A stretch of 19,046 nt of DNA from Scytalidium lignicola (lineage: Eukaryota > Ascomycota > Leotiomycetes): NCBI GenBank assembly GCA_002812745.2, contig NCSJ02000544.1:1-19046 (forward strand), given 5' to 3'. The position numbers and the translations under genes were made by a program. Below are positions 8,249 to 17,400 of the stretch, one piece after another (positions within the stretch are counted from its first letter, which is position 1; each line of letters begins with the position of its first letter). The notes beneath the pieces were generated by a model, which had not been told where the DNA came from, made no database searches, and saw only the letters and a list, made by a program, of their open reading frames with translations.

Positions 8249-9130
8249 TTCATCAAAATATCCCGACAGGTGGGTATGGCATGAATACGGGAGTAGCTGA
8301 TGCCTATGACATTGGATGGAAGCTTGCTGCCGTTCTCAATGGATATGCGGGCGAGTATCTACTTCAATCATACAATACCGAACGTCGACCCGTAACTTTA
8401 CGAAATGTTGAAAGATCAGACCTTCATTTCTCCGTGGTTACAACTTATATTGGAATGGCTTCGGAGAAGGGAACTGATGTACTTCTCAGCGCTACGGAAG
8501 AGGCTAAGTAGCTCAAGAATAAGATAGCAGAGCATATACAATCTTCGGATGGAGAGAATAAGGATCAAGGGATTGAAATGGATTACAGGTTCCCCGATTC
8601 CCCCGTGGTCGTCAACGATGGCAGCGAAGAAAAAGAATGGAACCCTAGCCACTACACGCCAAGTACTTGGCCTGGTGTGCGTGCACCTCATGTTTTCCTC
8701 AAAGACGGCACAACCAGCATATTTGATCTTTATGGAGAGAATTATACTGTTATCGATTTCACTGCGGATGGGATCATCTCCCAAGAATTTCAAGAGGCAG
8801 CTAGTAGCATACGAGTGCCTCTAAAGCGCGTTCATTTACCTTCCGAGCCACATGTGCGTTCTGTCTGGGAACGTGGGGTCGTTCTGGTACGGCCAGATGG
8901 ATTTTTAGCTGGCGTAACGGTGACCTTCCGGCGGACAATCCAAGTAGTGAAATAATCCAACATATTCTGCCGGTAGCTGTCGGCCAGCGGGCCGCGGTTA
9001 ATAACGAGGAGAATAACCGACAGAAGTAAAAGCGTTTATCAGCTCAATTGGGGACGTGGAACAACATGCAGGGAAATTTGAGAAGATGGCTGTATTTCAA
9101 ACGGGCGAGGATATTCCAGTGTCCATATGA

Positions 9131-9571
9131 CTTGTACCATAGCACTTATAAGATGTAGCATGAATAAATTTTATCCAGCGAGATTATGGTATCACTCTAC
9201 CCGAAACCCCTATTTTTGCTTTATTTTATAGTAAGTGGTGTAATAATATATGACGTTTATCTCCCCGAAAGCTTCCAGAATGCCATCACCCGTCTAAAGA
9301 TAATACCGATATTAATTCATGTGCCAGAACATTACAACCCCCCGAAGCATAATTGATTCAAGCCCTAACTTATTACCTGAAAAATATCTTCCTTGCTCAA
9401 GTGGTTATCCGTCTCTCTGAGACTTCCTTTTTGAGAGTAAAAAGAAGTTTTTGTCATTTCGCATATTTCTTTTGGGCACCTCCAATTGTTTTATACCAAG
9501 AAATTGTTTTATTTTAGACACTCGATTATTTAGACTTCTAGTATCTCCGGGTTCTGATATTGGTGTCTGTA
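9131..9571. other. Downstream region of the monooxygenase gene
   Basis: AATAAA-like words (AATAAATTTT near 9162) follow the stop and may mark the 3' end of the old transcript. No further gene or repeat is recognised up to 9571. Confidence 0.35.
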
Positions 9572-9939
9572 TGTTGTAATACTTTAAATCCGGCTTGCCG
9601 TGTCCTCCATATGTGTATGTAAAGCCAGGTGCGCTTTTGGTGCCTGAGGCATAAATACTGGCACGGCAAACATCGGCATTCCCCCAAACCCGTGCTCAAC
9701 TTCGTAGAATACAATCGTCTGAAAATCTACAGATAGTGTACCGGTGCACCTAGGCGTGCCACCGCCGTCTAACGCTGAGGGGGAGGAGAGAGAGAGGGAA
9801 TTACCTACCACTCTACCTACTACTGTACTGAGATCCCACACCTTAGCTCTACAGTGTATATAGTTGCAGTAATAGTAACTAGCAAACGACAACCTTCTTT
9901 CTTCCTTTCATACGCTCCTTATGTTACTCTGACGCAACA
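9572..9939 (+). repeat. Candidate solo LTR (weak)
   Basis: It begins TGTTG and ends CAACA, a 5-bp inverted TG...CA terminus 368 bp apart. It contains a TATATAG near 9855 followed by a CT-rich tract (CCTTCTTTCTTCCTTTC). No target duplication is present (CTGTA left, GTCAC right). The ends may be coincidental. Confidence 0.25.
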
Positions 9940-10065
9940 GTCACGAGCTCTACGGTCCTACAGAGTGCTCACCTATCACTACCTACCCTGTTGTCGTATA
10001 TAATCAACTATACACCCATCGGTCCCTTCACAATATATATCTGAAATATAATAAATCATAATACA
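9940..10065. other. Transition from normal-GC island to AT-rich repeat block
   Basis: The sequence becomes AT-rich from about 10030. No gene or motif is recognised. Confidence 0.35.
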
Positions 10066-10324
10066 TGTTGCAATATTTGGAGTTTACGGATGCCACTTCA
10101 CAGTGTTCTTACGGTTGCCTATGCTAGGGCTTATGGATAGGGTTTACGGTAGGCTACCACTGTAGGCAACTATAGGCACCCGTAGGGTGCTTGTATGACC
10201 GTAACTGTTGACCATAACAGTTTTACAGCCGTAACTCTTTGTATATATAGAATCTGCTGTAGTTGTAGACTCCTTAAGCAATCAATATAATAGTGGTTCT
10301 GTATTCCTACATTTCCAATTAACA
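10066..10324 (+). repeat. 5' LTR of the copia element
   Basis: The LTR ends ...CCAATTAACA directly before the primer site. The start at TGTTGCAAT (10066) is my best choice, giving about 259 bp. A later TGTTG at 10207 is possible. A TATATATA at about 10242-10249 marks the promoter. The upstream part holds repeated TTACGG / TAGGCA words. No target duplication can be tested because the 3' end is gone. Confidence 0.55.
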
Positions 10325-10338
10325 GGTTATGCACTCTA
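10325..10338 (+). promoter_or_regulatory. Primer-binding site, half-tRNA type
   Basis: CAGGTTATGCACTC spans the LTR end and the following bases. GGTTATG is complementary to the CAUAACC of the initiator-Met tRNA anticodon loop, which primes copia-type elements from a cleaved half-tRNA. Bases after ATG match less well. Confidence 0.45.
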
Positions 10339-10379
10339 GTCAGCCAATCAGAATTGCTATTCAATTGACTTCATCTTTT

Positions 10380-11037
10380 ATCTTTATTTAATAACTATTA
10401 TAATCTTTCAAAATAGGAGAAAAATCAAGTCTTCTATTACTAAAAGAATACTAGTTGAAAGGTCTTAAGAATTATAGATTATAAAGTATTATAATCATTA
10501 ATATTCTTAAATCAAAGGGTTATCTTGGCTATACAAATAACAATATCAAATGCTTTAAAATAAAAGACAGTAAAGAAACCTTAGAATTTAAGGCTTAAGA
10601 AAAAGTAAATTTTATAATTAAACTCTGTATATCATTAAATATTAACAAGGAAGTTAATGCTCTTATCTTAAAGTACTTTATATTTAAAGAGGCTTAAGAA
10701 ACCTTGAAAGCTCAATATTAAGGTTTAAATTATAATCTTAAGGAAAAATATATCCTTGAGTTAATTAACATCAAATATAAGTATTCTAACTTAGTTAAAA
10801 GCTATGTTATTATATTCAAGGCTTTGAAGAGTAATTTGATTAATATAAAAGTTATATTGTTAAATGTATTTTACAAACTCTTCTTTATAAGAGGATTAAA
10901 GGACTCTTTTGTTGTATAAGCTGATTGACAATGATTAACAATATATTTTAAAACACCCCTTTCTCTTGAAACTCTTATAAAAGATATTTCAGACAAAGTA
11001 TTAAAATCTAATAATTCAAGTATAACATTTTATAGTT
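10380..11037 (+). pseudogene. copia gag region
   Basis: The Gag-like frame begins around KGLKNYRL at 10458 and runs through LEFKA, INKEVNALILKYFIF, KEKYILELINIKYKYSNLV, LKDSFVV and TPLSLETLIKDISDKVLKS. This is a retrotransposon Gag arrangement (capsid-like helices before a zinc knuckle). Stops fall where Trp or Gln would be expected. The frame here is one base out of step with pol. The change happens at or next to the N at 11038, so it may be an unresolved base count rather than a true frameshift. Confidence 0.65.
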
Positions 11038-11041
11038 NAAA

Positions 11042-13466
11042 AACAAGCTAATAAGTCTGATAAAAAAACTAAAAGAAAAGTACTTTTACTATAAAAAGCT
11101 AAATTATAAAGAAGTTGATTATTAGGAAAAATACTTTAAGAAGTACAAAGAATTTGTTAAAAAGTATAGTAAAAAGAAGGATAAAGACTTTAAATCCTTA
11201 AAATCAAGTTTAGACTTTGATTTTAACTTAAATACAGTCAACTTAAACAAATCCAGTTCTCTTATAACTGTAAATCCTAAGAGCTTCTTTATATTTAATT
11301 ATAACTATTAACTTGTAAACATAAGCATTATAAATTATATAACAAACCATATATCATAGTTTAAGCTAGATTCTTACCAAGAGTATCATGATCTAGCATT
11401 TGTAAAAACAAGAAATAGATTTATTTAAATTATTAACTTAAGTACAATTACACTTAAAATAAAGTTAAATAATAGTTTAATATTTACTTTATAACTTTCT
11501 AATGTTTATTATATCCTTACTTTCCTAGTTAACATTCTTAAAGGAGTAAAGCTTTTAAATTAAGGCAAAGAAGCTTGTATGATTATAAAAGGCATTTACA
11601 ATAAGAATAGAATTGAATTTAATATTATAGATATGTTTATAAACAATATATATTTGAAATTAGCCAATACCCTAAAAGCTTTCCTTATAATACTTCTAGT
11701 TAAGCAATCTATGCTTAGTTTAAATCTTATTTACTAATGCCTTAGTTATGTTAATATTAAAGTAATCAAGAATATTATAAAAGCTATTATTAGAATTGAT
11801 AAAGGCCTTATAAAANNAACAACAGAAAAGAAGAAACCTTTTTATATAAAGCTTATGAATACAATTGCTCTTAAAAGGATATCTTTAAGAAGCTTAAAAT
11901 ACAAGTTGCAAAGGTTATNAAAAATGCTTAATATTAACATTTCTACAATTATTTCTTCAAGTTATAATAAGCATAATTATATTATTACAATTATAAATAA
12001 TGTTATAAATACTATATAAGGTTATACTTACAAGGAAAAGAAGAGAGCTTATGATGTTATTATCTATCATATTGCTTTAATGAAGAATTAATATAGAACT
12101 ATTCTTAAACACCTTTATATTAACAGAAGAAATGAGTTTAGTAATAGAAAGCTTGATAAATACATTCAAAAGAATAATATAAAAGTTATTACTATTACTT
12201 TGTATACTCTATATTAAGGAGGACACTTTGAATGTGCTAAATGTATTGTATTCATGCAAATGTATATTATGATGATTATAAATGATATACTATAGTATTT
12301 ATAGCCAGAGTATTACAAAACAGCTGTAATAGTCAGAAATCAATTAACAATACTAATATTAAAGAATAGTACTTTATATGTCAAGTTTATAAAATAAGTT
12401 AACCTTGAAAACAATTGTATTCTGGATATATCCAACTTACAAGTAATCAGTTTTAAAGTACTAGTTTATATTAATGCTAATCAATATGTCAAATCACAAA
12501 AGATAACTTCTAGAACTAAAGAAGGAATCCTTCTTAACTTTGAAAGTAATTCAATATATTGTTGTTAAGTACTAATATACTCTTACAAGTTTGTACAATC
12601 GTCATATGTTACTTTTACAAAAGGAAATACTAGACTTAAAGACTTGAAGATGCTTACAAGTCTTCTTAAGGCCTTAGATGTTAAATTAATACTTGAAGAT
12701 ATTATAATTGTTGATATTAAGACTTTTATAATACTAAATCTTATTAATACAAAGACCTTTACAATGTTAAATCTTAATATAACATTTGAAGAAGTCTTTA
12801 AATTGTTTATAGCAAAGGAGATAGAAGATAACAATGATACTTTGAATATAATTCAAGAAGTGCTTATTATTCAAGTTCTTAGAAGTTATAATAAGCTTAA
12901 AAGTTCTAAAAATAAGAAACTTAATACAATTATACTAAATATCAACCTCTTAAGTTTATAGTCAACCAGAGCAAGAACTATTACATCATCTCAACTACTA
13001 GATATACTTGTAAAACACTTTTCAAGGGCATTTACTACAGATAACAAAATTATAAGCTAGCTTATAAGTATTGTAATGACTTACAGATATTGTCTTTTTG
13101 CAAGGTAAGCCTTAAATATAAGTTATACTTTAACTGTATCTACAGATTTGTTAAAGCCAAATATAGTCAAAGAAGTTTGTAATTCAATATATTATAAAAA
13201 GTAAAATAACGTTATAAAGGCTGAGTTGGCCTCCTTAATAAAGTATAGCACTTTTAAGTTATCAACTTTCCTGGAAGAGAAATATACTCTTTGTAACAAG
13301 TGGATATTCAAGGTTAAACATAACTCTAACTGTAAAATCAAGCGTTTTAAGGTTAGATTTGTAGTTAAAAGTTATAAATAATGTTATGGTATTAATTATA
13401 ACTAAACTTAAGTAAGTATAATTAAGTTTACTACTTAGAAGGCCTTATTAGCTTTAGTTACTCATA
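11042..13466 (+). pseudogene. copia pol: zinc knuckle, protease, integrase, start of RT
   Basis: One frame can be followed for about 2.4 kb with no net indel. It shows a decayed CCHC-type knuckle near 11081-11130 (YFYYKKLNYKEVDY), the protease neighbourhood near 11300-11340, and integrase pieces around 11720-12240 including RRNEFSNRKLDKYIQ and GGHFECAKC. A long low-complexity linker follows. The RT start near 13280-13465 reads KWIFKVKHNSNCKIKRFK, RFVVKSYK, CYGINYN and KALLALVTHR. Every stop in the RT part is TAA or TAG and falls where the family has Gln, Trp or Glu. It is non-functional. The YxDD catalytic motif of RT would lie beyond the truncation. Confidence 0.85.
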
Positions 13467-13829
13467 GACTGGCCACCCAGACCGGACTGTGGACCGTTAC
13501 GCTAACCTATTTAGGACTACTTTCTTTAATAATAATAATTATTAAATAAAAATTTTAAATTTTAAAGTTTTAATGTTTTTAAATATAATTCTTTAAAAAA
13601 ATTCTAAAAATAGTAATTAAATAAAGTAATATAAAGCTTTTTTTAAAAAATTATTAATCCTTGTAAGTATATTATCTAATTACTATTTTTAGAATTTTTT
13701 TAAAGAATTATATTTAAAAACATTAAAACTTTAAATTTTAAAAATTTTATTTAATAATAATAATTATTAAAGAAAGTAGTCCTAAATAGGTTAGCGTAAC
13801 GGTCCACGGTCCAGACCGTTCGGCCAGTC
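13467..13829. mobile_element. 363-bp MITE with 150-bp terminal inverted repeats
   Basis: The ends GACTGGCC...GGCCAGTC are flanked by TA (13465-13466 and 13830-13831). The arms 13470-13619 and 13677-13826 are nearly perfect inverted copies. The inner parts are identical through CCTATTTAGGACTACTTTC and the long A/T stretch. The outer 30 bases differ at several G/A and C/T sites. The loop is about 57 bases. There is no coding capacity. It fits a Tc1/mariner-type non-autonomous element. Confidence 0.9.
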
Positions 13830-13831
13830 TA

Positions 13832-14748
13832 AGGTCCATTCTAGCTATGTGAATATGCAATTTCTTGAGTTTGCGTATCAGCATAAGATATTTGTGCTTA
13901 ATCTTCTATTCTATACAATACATTGATTATAACCTTTAGATGTAAGCTTATTTTGCTTACTTGTTGTTCAATATTCTAATTAACAAGATAATTTAATGTA
14001 AGATGGCCATAGAAAGGTTTCTATGTCAAAAACCTTATTTTGGAGTATGTTTTTACCTTCTTAAGAGTATAGCTTTACTGAAGCTAATATAACCTTAGCA
14101 TTTGAAAAAACTGGGATATGGCTAACTGAAGCTTTTGTAATGCTCAATAAAGTGTTTTTAAAGCCTGATACACCTTCTTTGTTAGTAAAATCAGTACTGG
14201 AGACTCCTACAACCTGTAAAGGTATTAGACGTTTACAAAAGTCTTATATCCGAAGCCCTTCTTCCACTAAACTACAGCATATCATGAATACTAATTTTAA
14301 GCTGTCAGCAAAGCTTAGTATTGCTCAACACTCAAATAAAGGGTTAATTAGAGCTATTGCTCTTCAGAAAAAGAAGAGTCAACATTCCCAACGCCTTAAT
14401 ATTTGTGGAGAAGCCAAAGGTCAAGCACAATAGTATGGTGTAGATGAAATCCTTAAAGCTAAGGCTTTATTAGCTGAAAAGGAAGCTGTAGAAGAAAAGA
14501 AAAGAGAGGCTATAATAGAGCGAAGGCTAATTAGAAAGAATAAACGCGAGCAATTAGAAGCAGAGAAGATTAGAAAGCAATTGGAATGACAGCTAGCTAA
14601 GGAGCAAAAGGAAAAGGAAGCTTTACTCAAAAAGCAAGCCTGGGAAGAAGAGAAAATGAGGAAAGCTGTAGAAAGGCAGCTCTTGGCTACTCAAAGGAAG
14701 GCTAAAAAGGCTATTACACACAGGAAAGCTGTATTAAAAGCTTCCTAA
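13832..14748 (+). pseudogene. pogo-like transposase, C-terminal fragment with coiled coil
   Basis: The frame starts immediately after the MITE with VHSSYVNMQFLEFAYQHK and the third catalytic Asp in PLDVSLF (Asp codon 13939-13941). Upstream domains (HTH, first two Asp) are absent. It continues EYSFTEANITLAFEKTGIW, VFLKPDTPSLLVKSVLETP and TCKGIRRLQKSYIRSPSSTK, typical of fungal pogo C-termini. The last 110 residues are a highly charged coiled coil (ALLAEKEAVEEKKREAIIE..., KIRKQLE, KKQAWEEEKMRKAVE) ending at TAA 14746-14748. Only a few stops interrupt it (13924, 13930, 13981, 13999, 14062, 14431, 14587). It is much less decayed than the neighbouring copia. Confidence 0.85.
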
Positions 14749-14958
14749 GTGAGCACTATAGTGTGGTTTGCAGAGGTGGGGTATGGAGGCAATTTTGGTT
14801 ACAAGAGCAATTGCACTACAACATCACATAATAACTAATATTTAAAGAGTATATTATAATCTACATACTTTAATATAGCTAATTTATTAATTTCAATTCA
14901 AATGAAGCTTTGGTTGTTGAGTTATAATATTTAGAAGTGTGGTGTTATGAAATCCAAA

Positions 14959-15002
14959 AAGTGGGAAATTCACAGGGGTGGGAAATTCGTCGGGATCACG
15001 TG
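14959..15002 (-). repeat. Right TIR of the pogo-like element
   Basis: Two 11-bp direct repeats GTGGGAAATTC (14961-14971, 14978-14988) precede GTCGGGATCACGTG and a TA at 15003-15004. In reverse the end starts CACGTGATCCCGAC, near to the ACGT start of the other pogo element's TIR. The left partner lies beyond the MITE junction and is missing. Confidence 0.6.
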
Positions 15003-15004
15003 TA

Positions 15005-15366
15005 ACATATTTATTCTAAACAAGTAAAATGATGTATTTCTTTTAATCTTCTATAATATACACCTTTAAAAACTAAGATATAAGTCTTATATTGATCATT
15101 TTAAATAAATCATAGAAAATTCACTTAACCTCATTGAATTAAGAGCTTTTAAGATTGATAACTAGAAAATTGTTAACATAAGTACAAATAAAGATACTTA
15201 AACATTAATTGAAGAAGATATTAAGGTTAGATTTAAAAAAAAAGTTGATTTTAGTTAATTTGAAATTAAGCTTTATTTGTTAATAGTGAAGAGCTTGTTT
15301 TAATTTATACAAGGACTTTAAAAGAAGAAGAATAAGGTAATTATCATTATTAATATTTAAACTAAC
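15005..15366. other. AT-rich block, nothing recognised
   Basis: This is strongly AT-rich DNA with frequent TAA/TTA in all frames, probably mutated repeat. No family, TIR or ORF could be identified. Confidence 0.4.
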
Positions 15367-15368
15367 TA

Positions 15369-15750
15369 GACTGTTGCATTAGACTATGGTCTAGTCCAGA
15401 CAAGACTGTAAGTTATATGGTCTTGTCTGCAAAAAATTAAGCGAGACCATGGCTTTATGGTCTAGTCTAGACTAGACTATAGAACAGTCCTCATTTTTTG
15501 AGCTAGACTAGACTACAATCTGATTTAAATGAAACAAGATTGTAATTTGCTAATATTACTTAAATAAGACAAAAATATACTAAATATAATAATATTTTAA
15601 ATTACATAGTCTGAGCACAGTCTGAGTATAGTCTAACATTAATATGCAATCCTTATTTTTTAAGCTAGACTAGATTATAGTCTCATGGTCTAGTCTTNAA
15701 AATTTTCGTATAATCTACAGTCTAGTCTAGTCTGGACTGATTAACCAGTC
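15369..15750. mobile_element. 382-bp MITE rich in GTCTAG/CTAGAC palindromes
   Basis: The ends GACTGTT... and ...AACCAGTC have TA on both sides (15367-15368, 15751-15752). The TIRs are imperfect: the left TCTAGTCCAGACAAGACTG-like block pairs with the right CAGTCTAGTCTAGTCTGGACTG. Internal copies of GAGCTAGACTAGACTA-type words lie at about 15498-15513 and 15662-15675. It shares the GACTG end and TA target with the MITE at 13467. There is no coding content. Confidence 0.65.
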
Positions 15751-15752
15751 TA

Positions 15753-16184
15753 TTGATATTAATATATTTAACATTAAAAGTTTAAAGATNCTTTAATAGT
15801 AAATTCTTTAAGAAGATTTATATAGATTTCTATATTAATATTATTATTCAAAAAGGTTATAATAATGTTTATTTAGTATATTTATTAATTATAAATAATA
15901 ATAACTGATATTAATACTTTTTATGTTATTAACTTGATAATACTTGTTTAAGTTTAATTATAATCTACTTTATAATGTTATTTATATCCTTTGATTATAA
16001 TCTTAACTTTAAAATGTTTAATTTAATAGTTTATATTATGTTTAATATGATAAACTTATTAACTTTTCAAGATATACNTTTTTAAGAAGAAGTTAAGTAA
16101 GCTTAAAAGTCTTATACTTTATTAAAGACTTAAGTTTAATAATTATAACATCTTTTTATTCCTTAGAATAAGAAGTATTAAAAG
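15753..16184. other. AT-rich block, nothing recognised
   Basis: This is about 430 bases of TA-rich DNA without identifiable frame or repeat. It probably carries mutated sequence upstream of the third X LTR. Confidence 0.35.
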
Positions 16185-16500
16185 TGTTATAAGACTTCTT
16201 ATAACATTGTTATATAAGGTAAGTTTAGTTATTCTTACTAGGTTTATGTAAAAGTAAAACATTTATAATTATAATAAACAAGTATATATAATAAAGTTAT
16301 AACTTAAGTTGAACATAAGGTTCTTAATTAAAGCTTAGAAAGTATGTTCTTATATAAACATTCATGTTACTGAATATACAAGCATTTTACTTAGTCTAAC
16401 AAGTTTAACAATAAGACTTATAAACTTTGTAAACTTATATTAGTTATATGACTTAACCCCTTGTTTAGTTATTAACTCTTTATAAGTTGTTATTTTAGTA
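16185..16500 (+). repeat. Third, diverged LTR-like copy of family X
   Basis: It starts TGTTATAAGACT. It shares ATAAGGTA, TTAAGTTGAACATAAG (at about 16305-16320) and GTATGTTCTTATATA with the two inverted arms near the left end. After it, bases 16530-16600 match the reverse complement of about 770-840 (TTATCCTCTTTTTATCTTAATGTTATCTT against its left counterpart). Those bases lie downstream of the left LTR in the same relative position. It is more diverged, and its right end is approximate. Confidence 0.45.
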
Positions 16501-16666
16501 CTTATTAGATTATAATAATAAGAGTTATAATATTATCCTCTTTTTATCTTAATGTTATCTTGATACTTAACTAATAACATTGAACAATCTTAATTGTTCT
16601 TTTTACTATACTTCTTTTTATTTTAATATATTACCTAAATCCTTATGTTACTCTTAATACCTTTGT

Positions 16667-17030
16667 TTGTTTAAACTAATAAAGACTTTTAATAATATAA
16701 TAACTTTATGTTATTTCTGTGAAAACAATAATTATCCTTATATCAAGTCCTCTAGTTATTTTAAGTATTTTAAGTATATTAAAATTAGTTATTATTATAA
16801 GATTAGTCTTAATATTAATAAGATAGATTATCTTCTTAAAGAAGAAGAATGTCTTAAGTAAGTAGAAGAAGAAGCTTTAATATAAATTGCTTAAGCTTAT
16901 AAGTTATAAAAACAATTGAAAACTTATACTTATAAAATAATTAAAACAAGTTTAAGAATCTTAAATGAACTTGACAAAATAAAAAAGAAGNAAAAAGTTA
17001 AAAAAGGAAAAGTTAAACTTTTTNAATCTT
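16667..17030 (+). pseudogene. Degenerate Cys-rich/coiled-coil ORF of family X (right copy)
   Basis: The frame reads LCYFCENNNYPYIKSSSYFKYF..., a possible CxxC...C head if Tyr stands for mutated Cys. It continues DYLLKEEECLK, then a charged helix with TAA stops (EEEALI, KQLKTYTYKIIKT) and SLRILNELDKIKK. Order and spacing resemble the left ORF at 203-575 (acidic run, Lys-rich helix, LK/LR-T/I-L/F-N-x-LD). It lies downstream of the third X LTR, as the left ORF does for its LTR. The family is not recognised. The open first part (64 codons, ending at the TAA at 16859-16861) is the least broken portion. Confidence 0.4.
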
Positions 17031-17400
17031 TATTAAGAACTTATTACATCCTCTTGATAAAGGTAAGTAATATTCTTTAGTTGACTTCTCCTTATTAAGT
17101 ATTAATGTTGTTAATCTTTTTATTTGTTTTACTAACTTAATTAATTCCTTTTCTTAAGGATTTCTTCTAACTAAAGTTTAATAATAANTAAAAAGGTAAG
17201 AATTAATAATAAGTAAGAAAGTAAAGAAAATAAGTAATAAGTAAGAAAATAAAAAATTAATAATAAATANAAAAGTAAAGNATTAATAATAAATGAAAAA
17301 GTAAAGAAAGTNAAAAGGTAATAATAAGTAAAAAGATAAGAATTAATAATAAGTAAGAAAATAAAAATTAATAATAAATNAAAAAAGTAAAAGTTAATAA

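Larger units (their letters stand above)
6916..9130 (+). pseudogene. FAD-dependent aromatic (phenol) monooxygenase, class A, broken
   Basis: The family hydroxylates phenolic compounds using FAD, NAD(P)H and O2. Exons: 6916-6921, 6987-7203, 7287-7363, 7447-7769, 7846-8180, 8249-9130. All five introns are GT...AG, 65-83 bp. The summed length is 1840, and adding two lost bases gives 613 codons plus stop. Motifs: N-terminal FAD-binding VLVVGGGPVGM, middle CDGSGSRVRK, and PAGDSVHQNIPTGGYGMNT, where the family has GDAAH. A C-terminal thioredoxin-like domain contains STWPGVRAPHVFLKDG and RPDG. Defects: TAA at 7486-7488 (before QNDGSMPREPYQ), TAG at 8509-8511, a lost base after 8910, and another near 9024-9032. 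Both stops fit C-to-T change of Gln codons. The start is chosen because ATGAGT joins intron 1 in phase and gives MSSYKLIVHDVPVLVV. No gene symbol is assigned because the substrate is unknown. Confidence 0.9.
10066..13466 (+). mobile_element. Ty1/copia retrotransposon, 3'-truncated
   Basis: Order seen: 5' LTR, primer-binding site, gag with zinc knuckle, protease region, integrase, and the start of reverse transcriptase. Integrase before RT defines Ty1/copia. The element is cut within the RT at the MITE beginning 13467. The rest of RT, RNase H and the 3' LTR are not in the window. Coding DNA is extremely TA-rich with C-to-T type stops. Confidence 0.85.

Noticed and set aside
8416..8793. 125-codon open frame on the minus strand
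   Set aside because: It lies antisense to the monooxygenase exon 6, whose plus-strand translation carries clear family motifs. The minus product has no recognisable feature.
9584..9892. 102-codon open frame on the minus strand
   Set aside because: No family motif is seen and it overlaps the candidate LTR with its TATA and CT-rich tract. A chance frame in normal-GC DNA is likely.
10170..10364. 64-codon minus-strand frame
   Set aside because: It crosses the copia LTR, its TATA box and the primer site, so it is not a gene.
12583..12834. 83-codon minus-strand frame
   Set aside because: It is the shadow of the copia pol linker frame (12644-12961, plus), which is continuous with integrase upstream and RT downstream.
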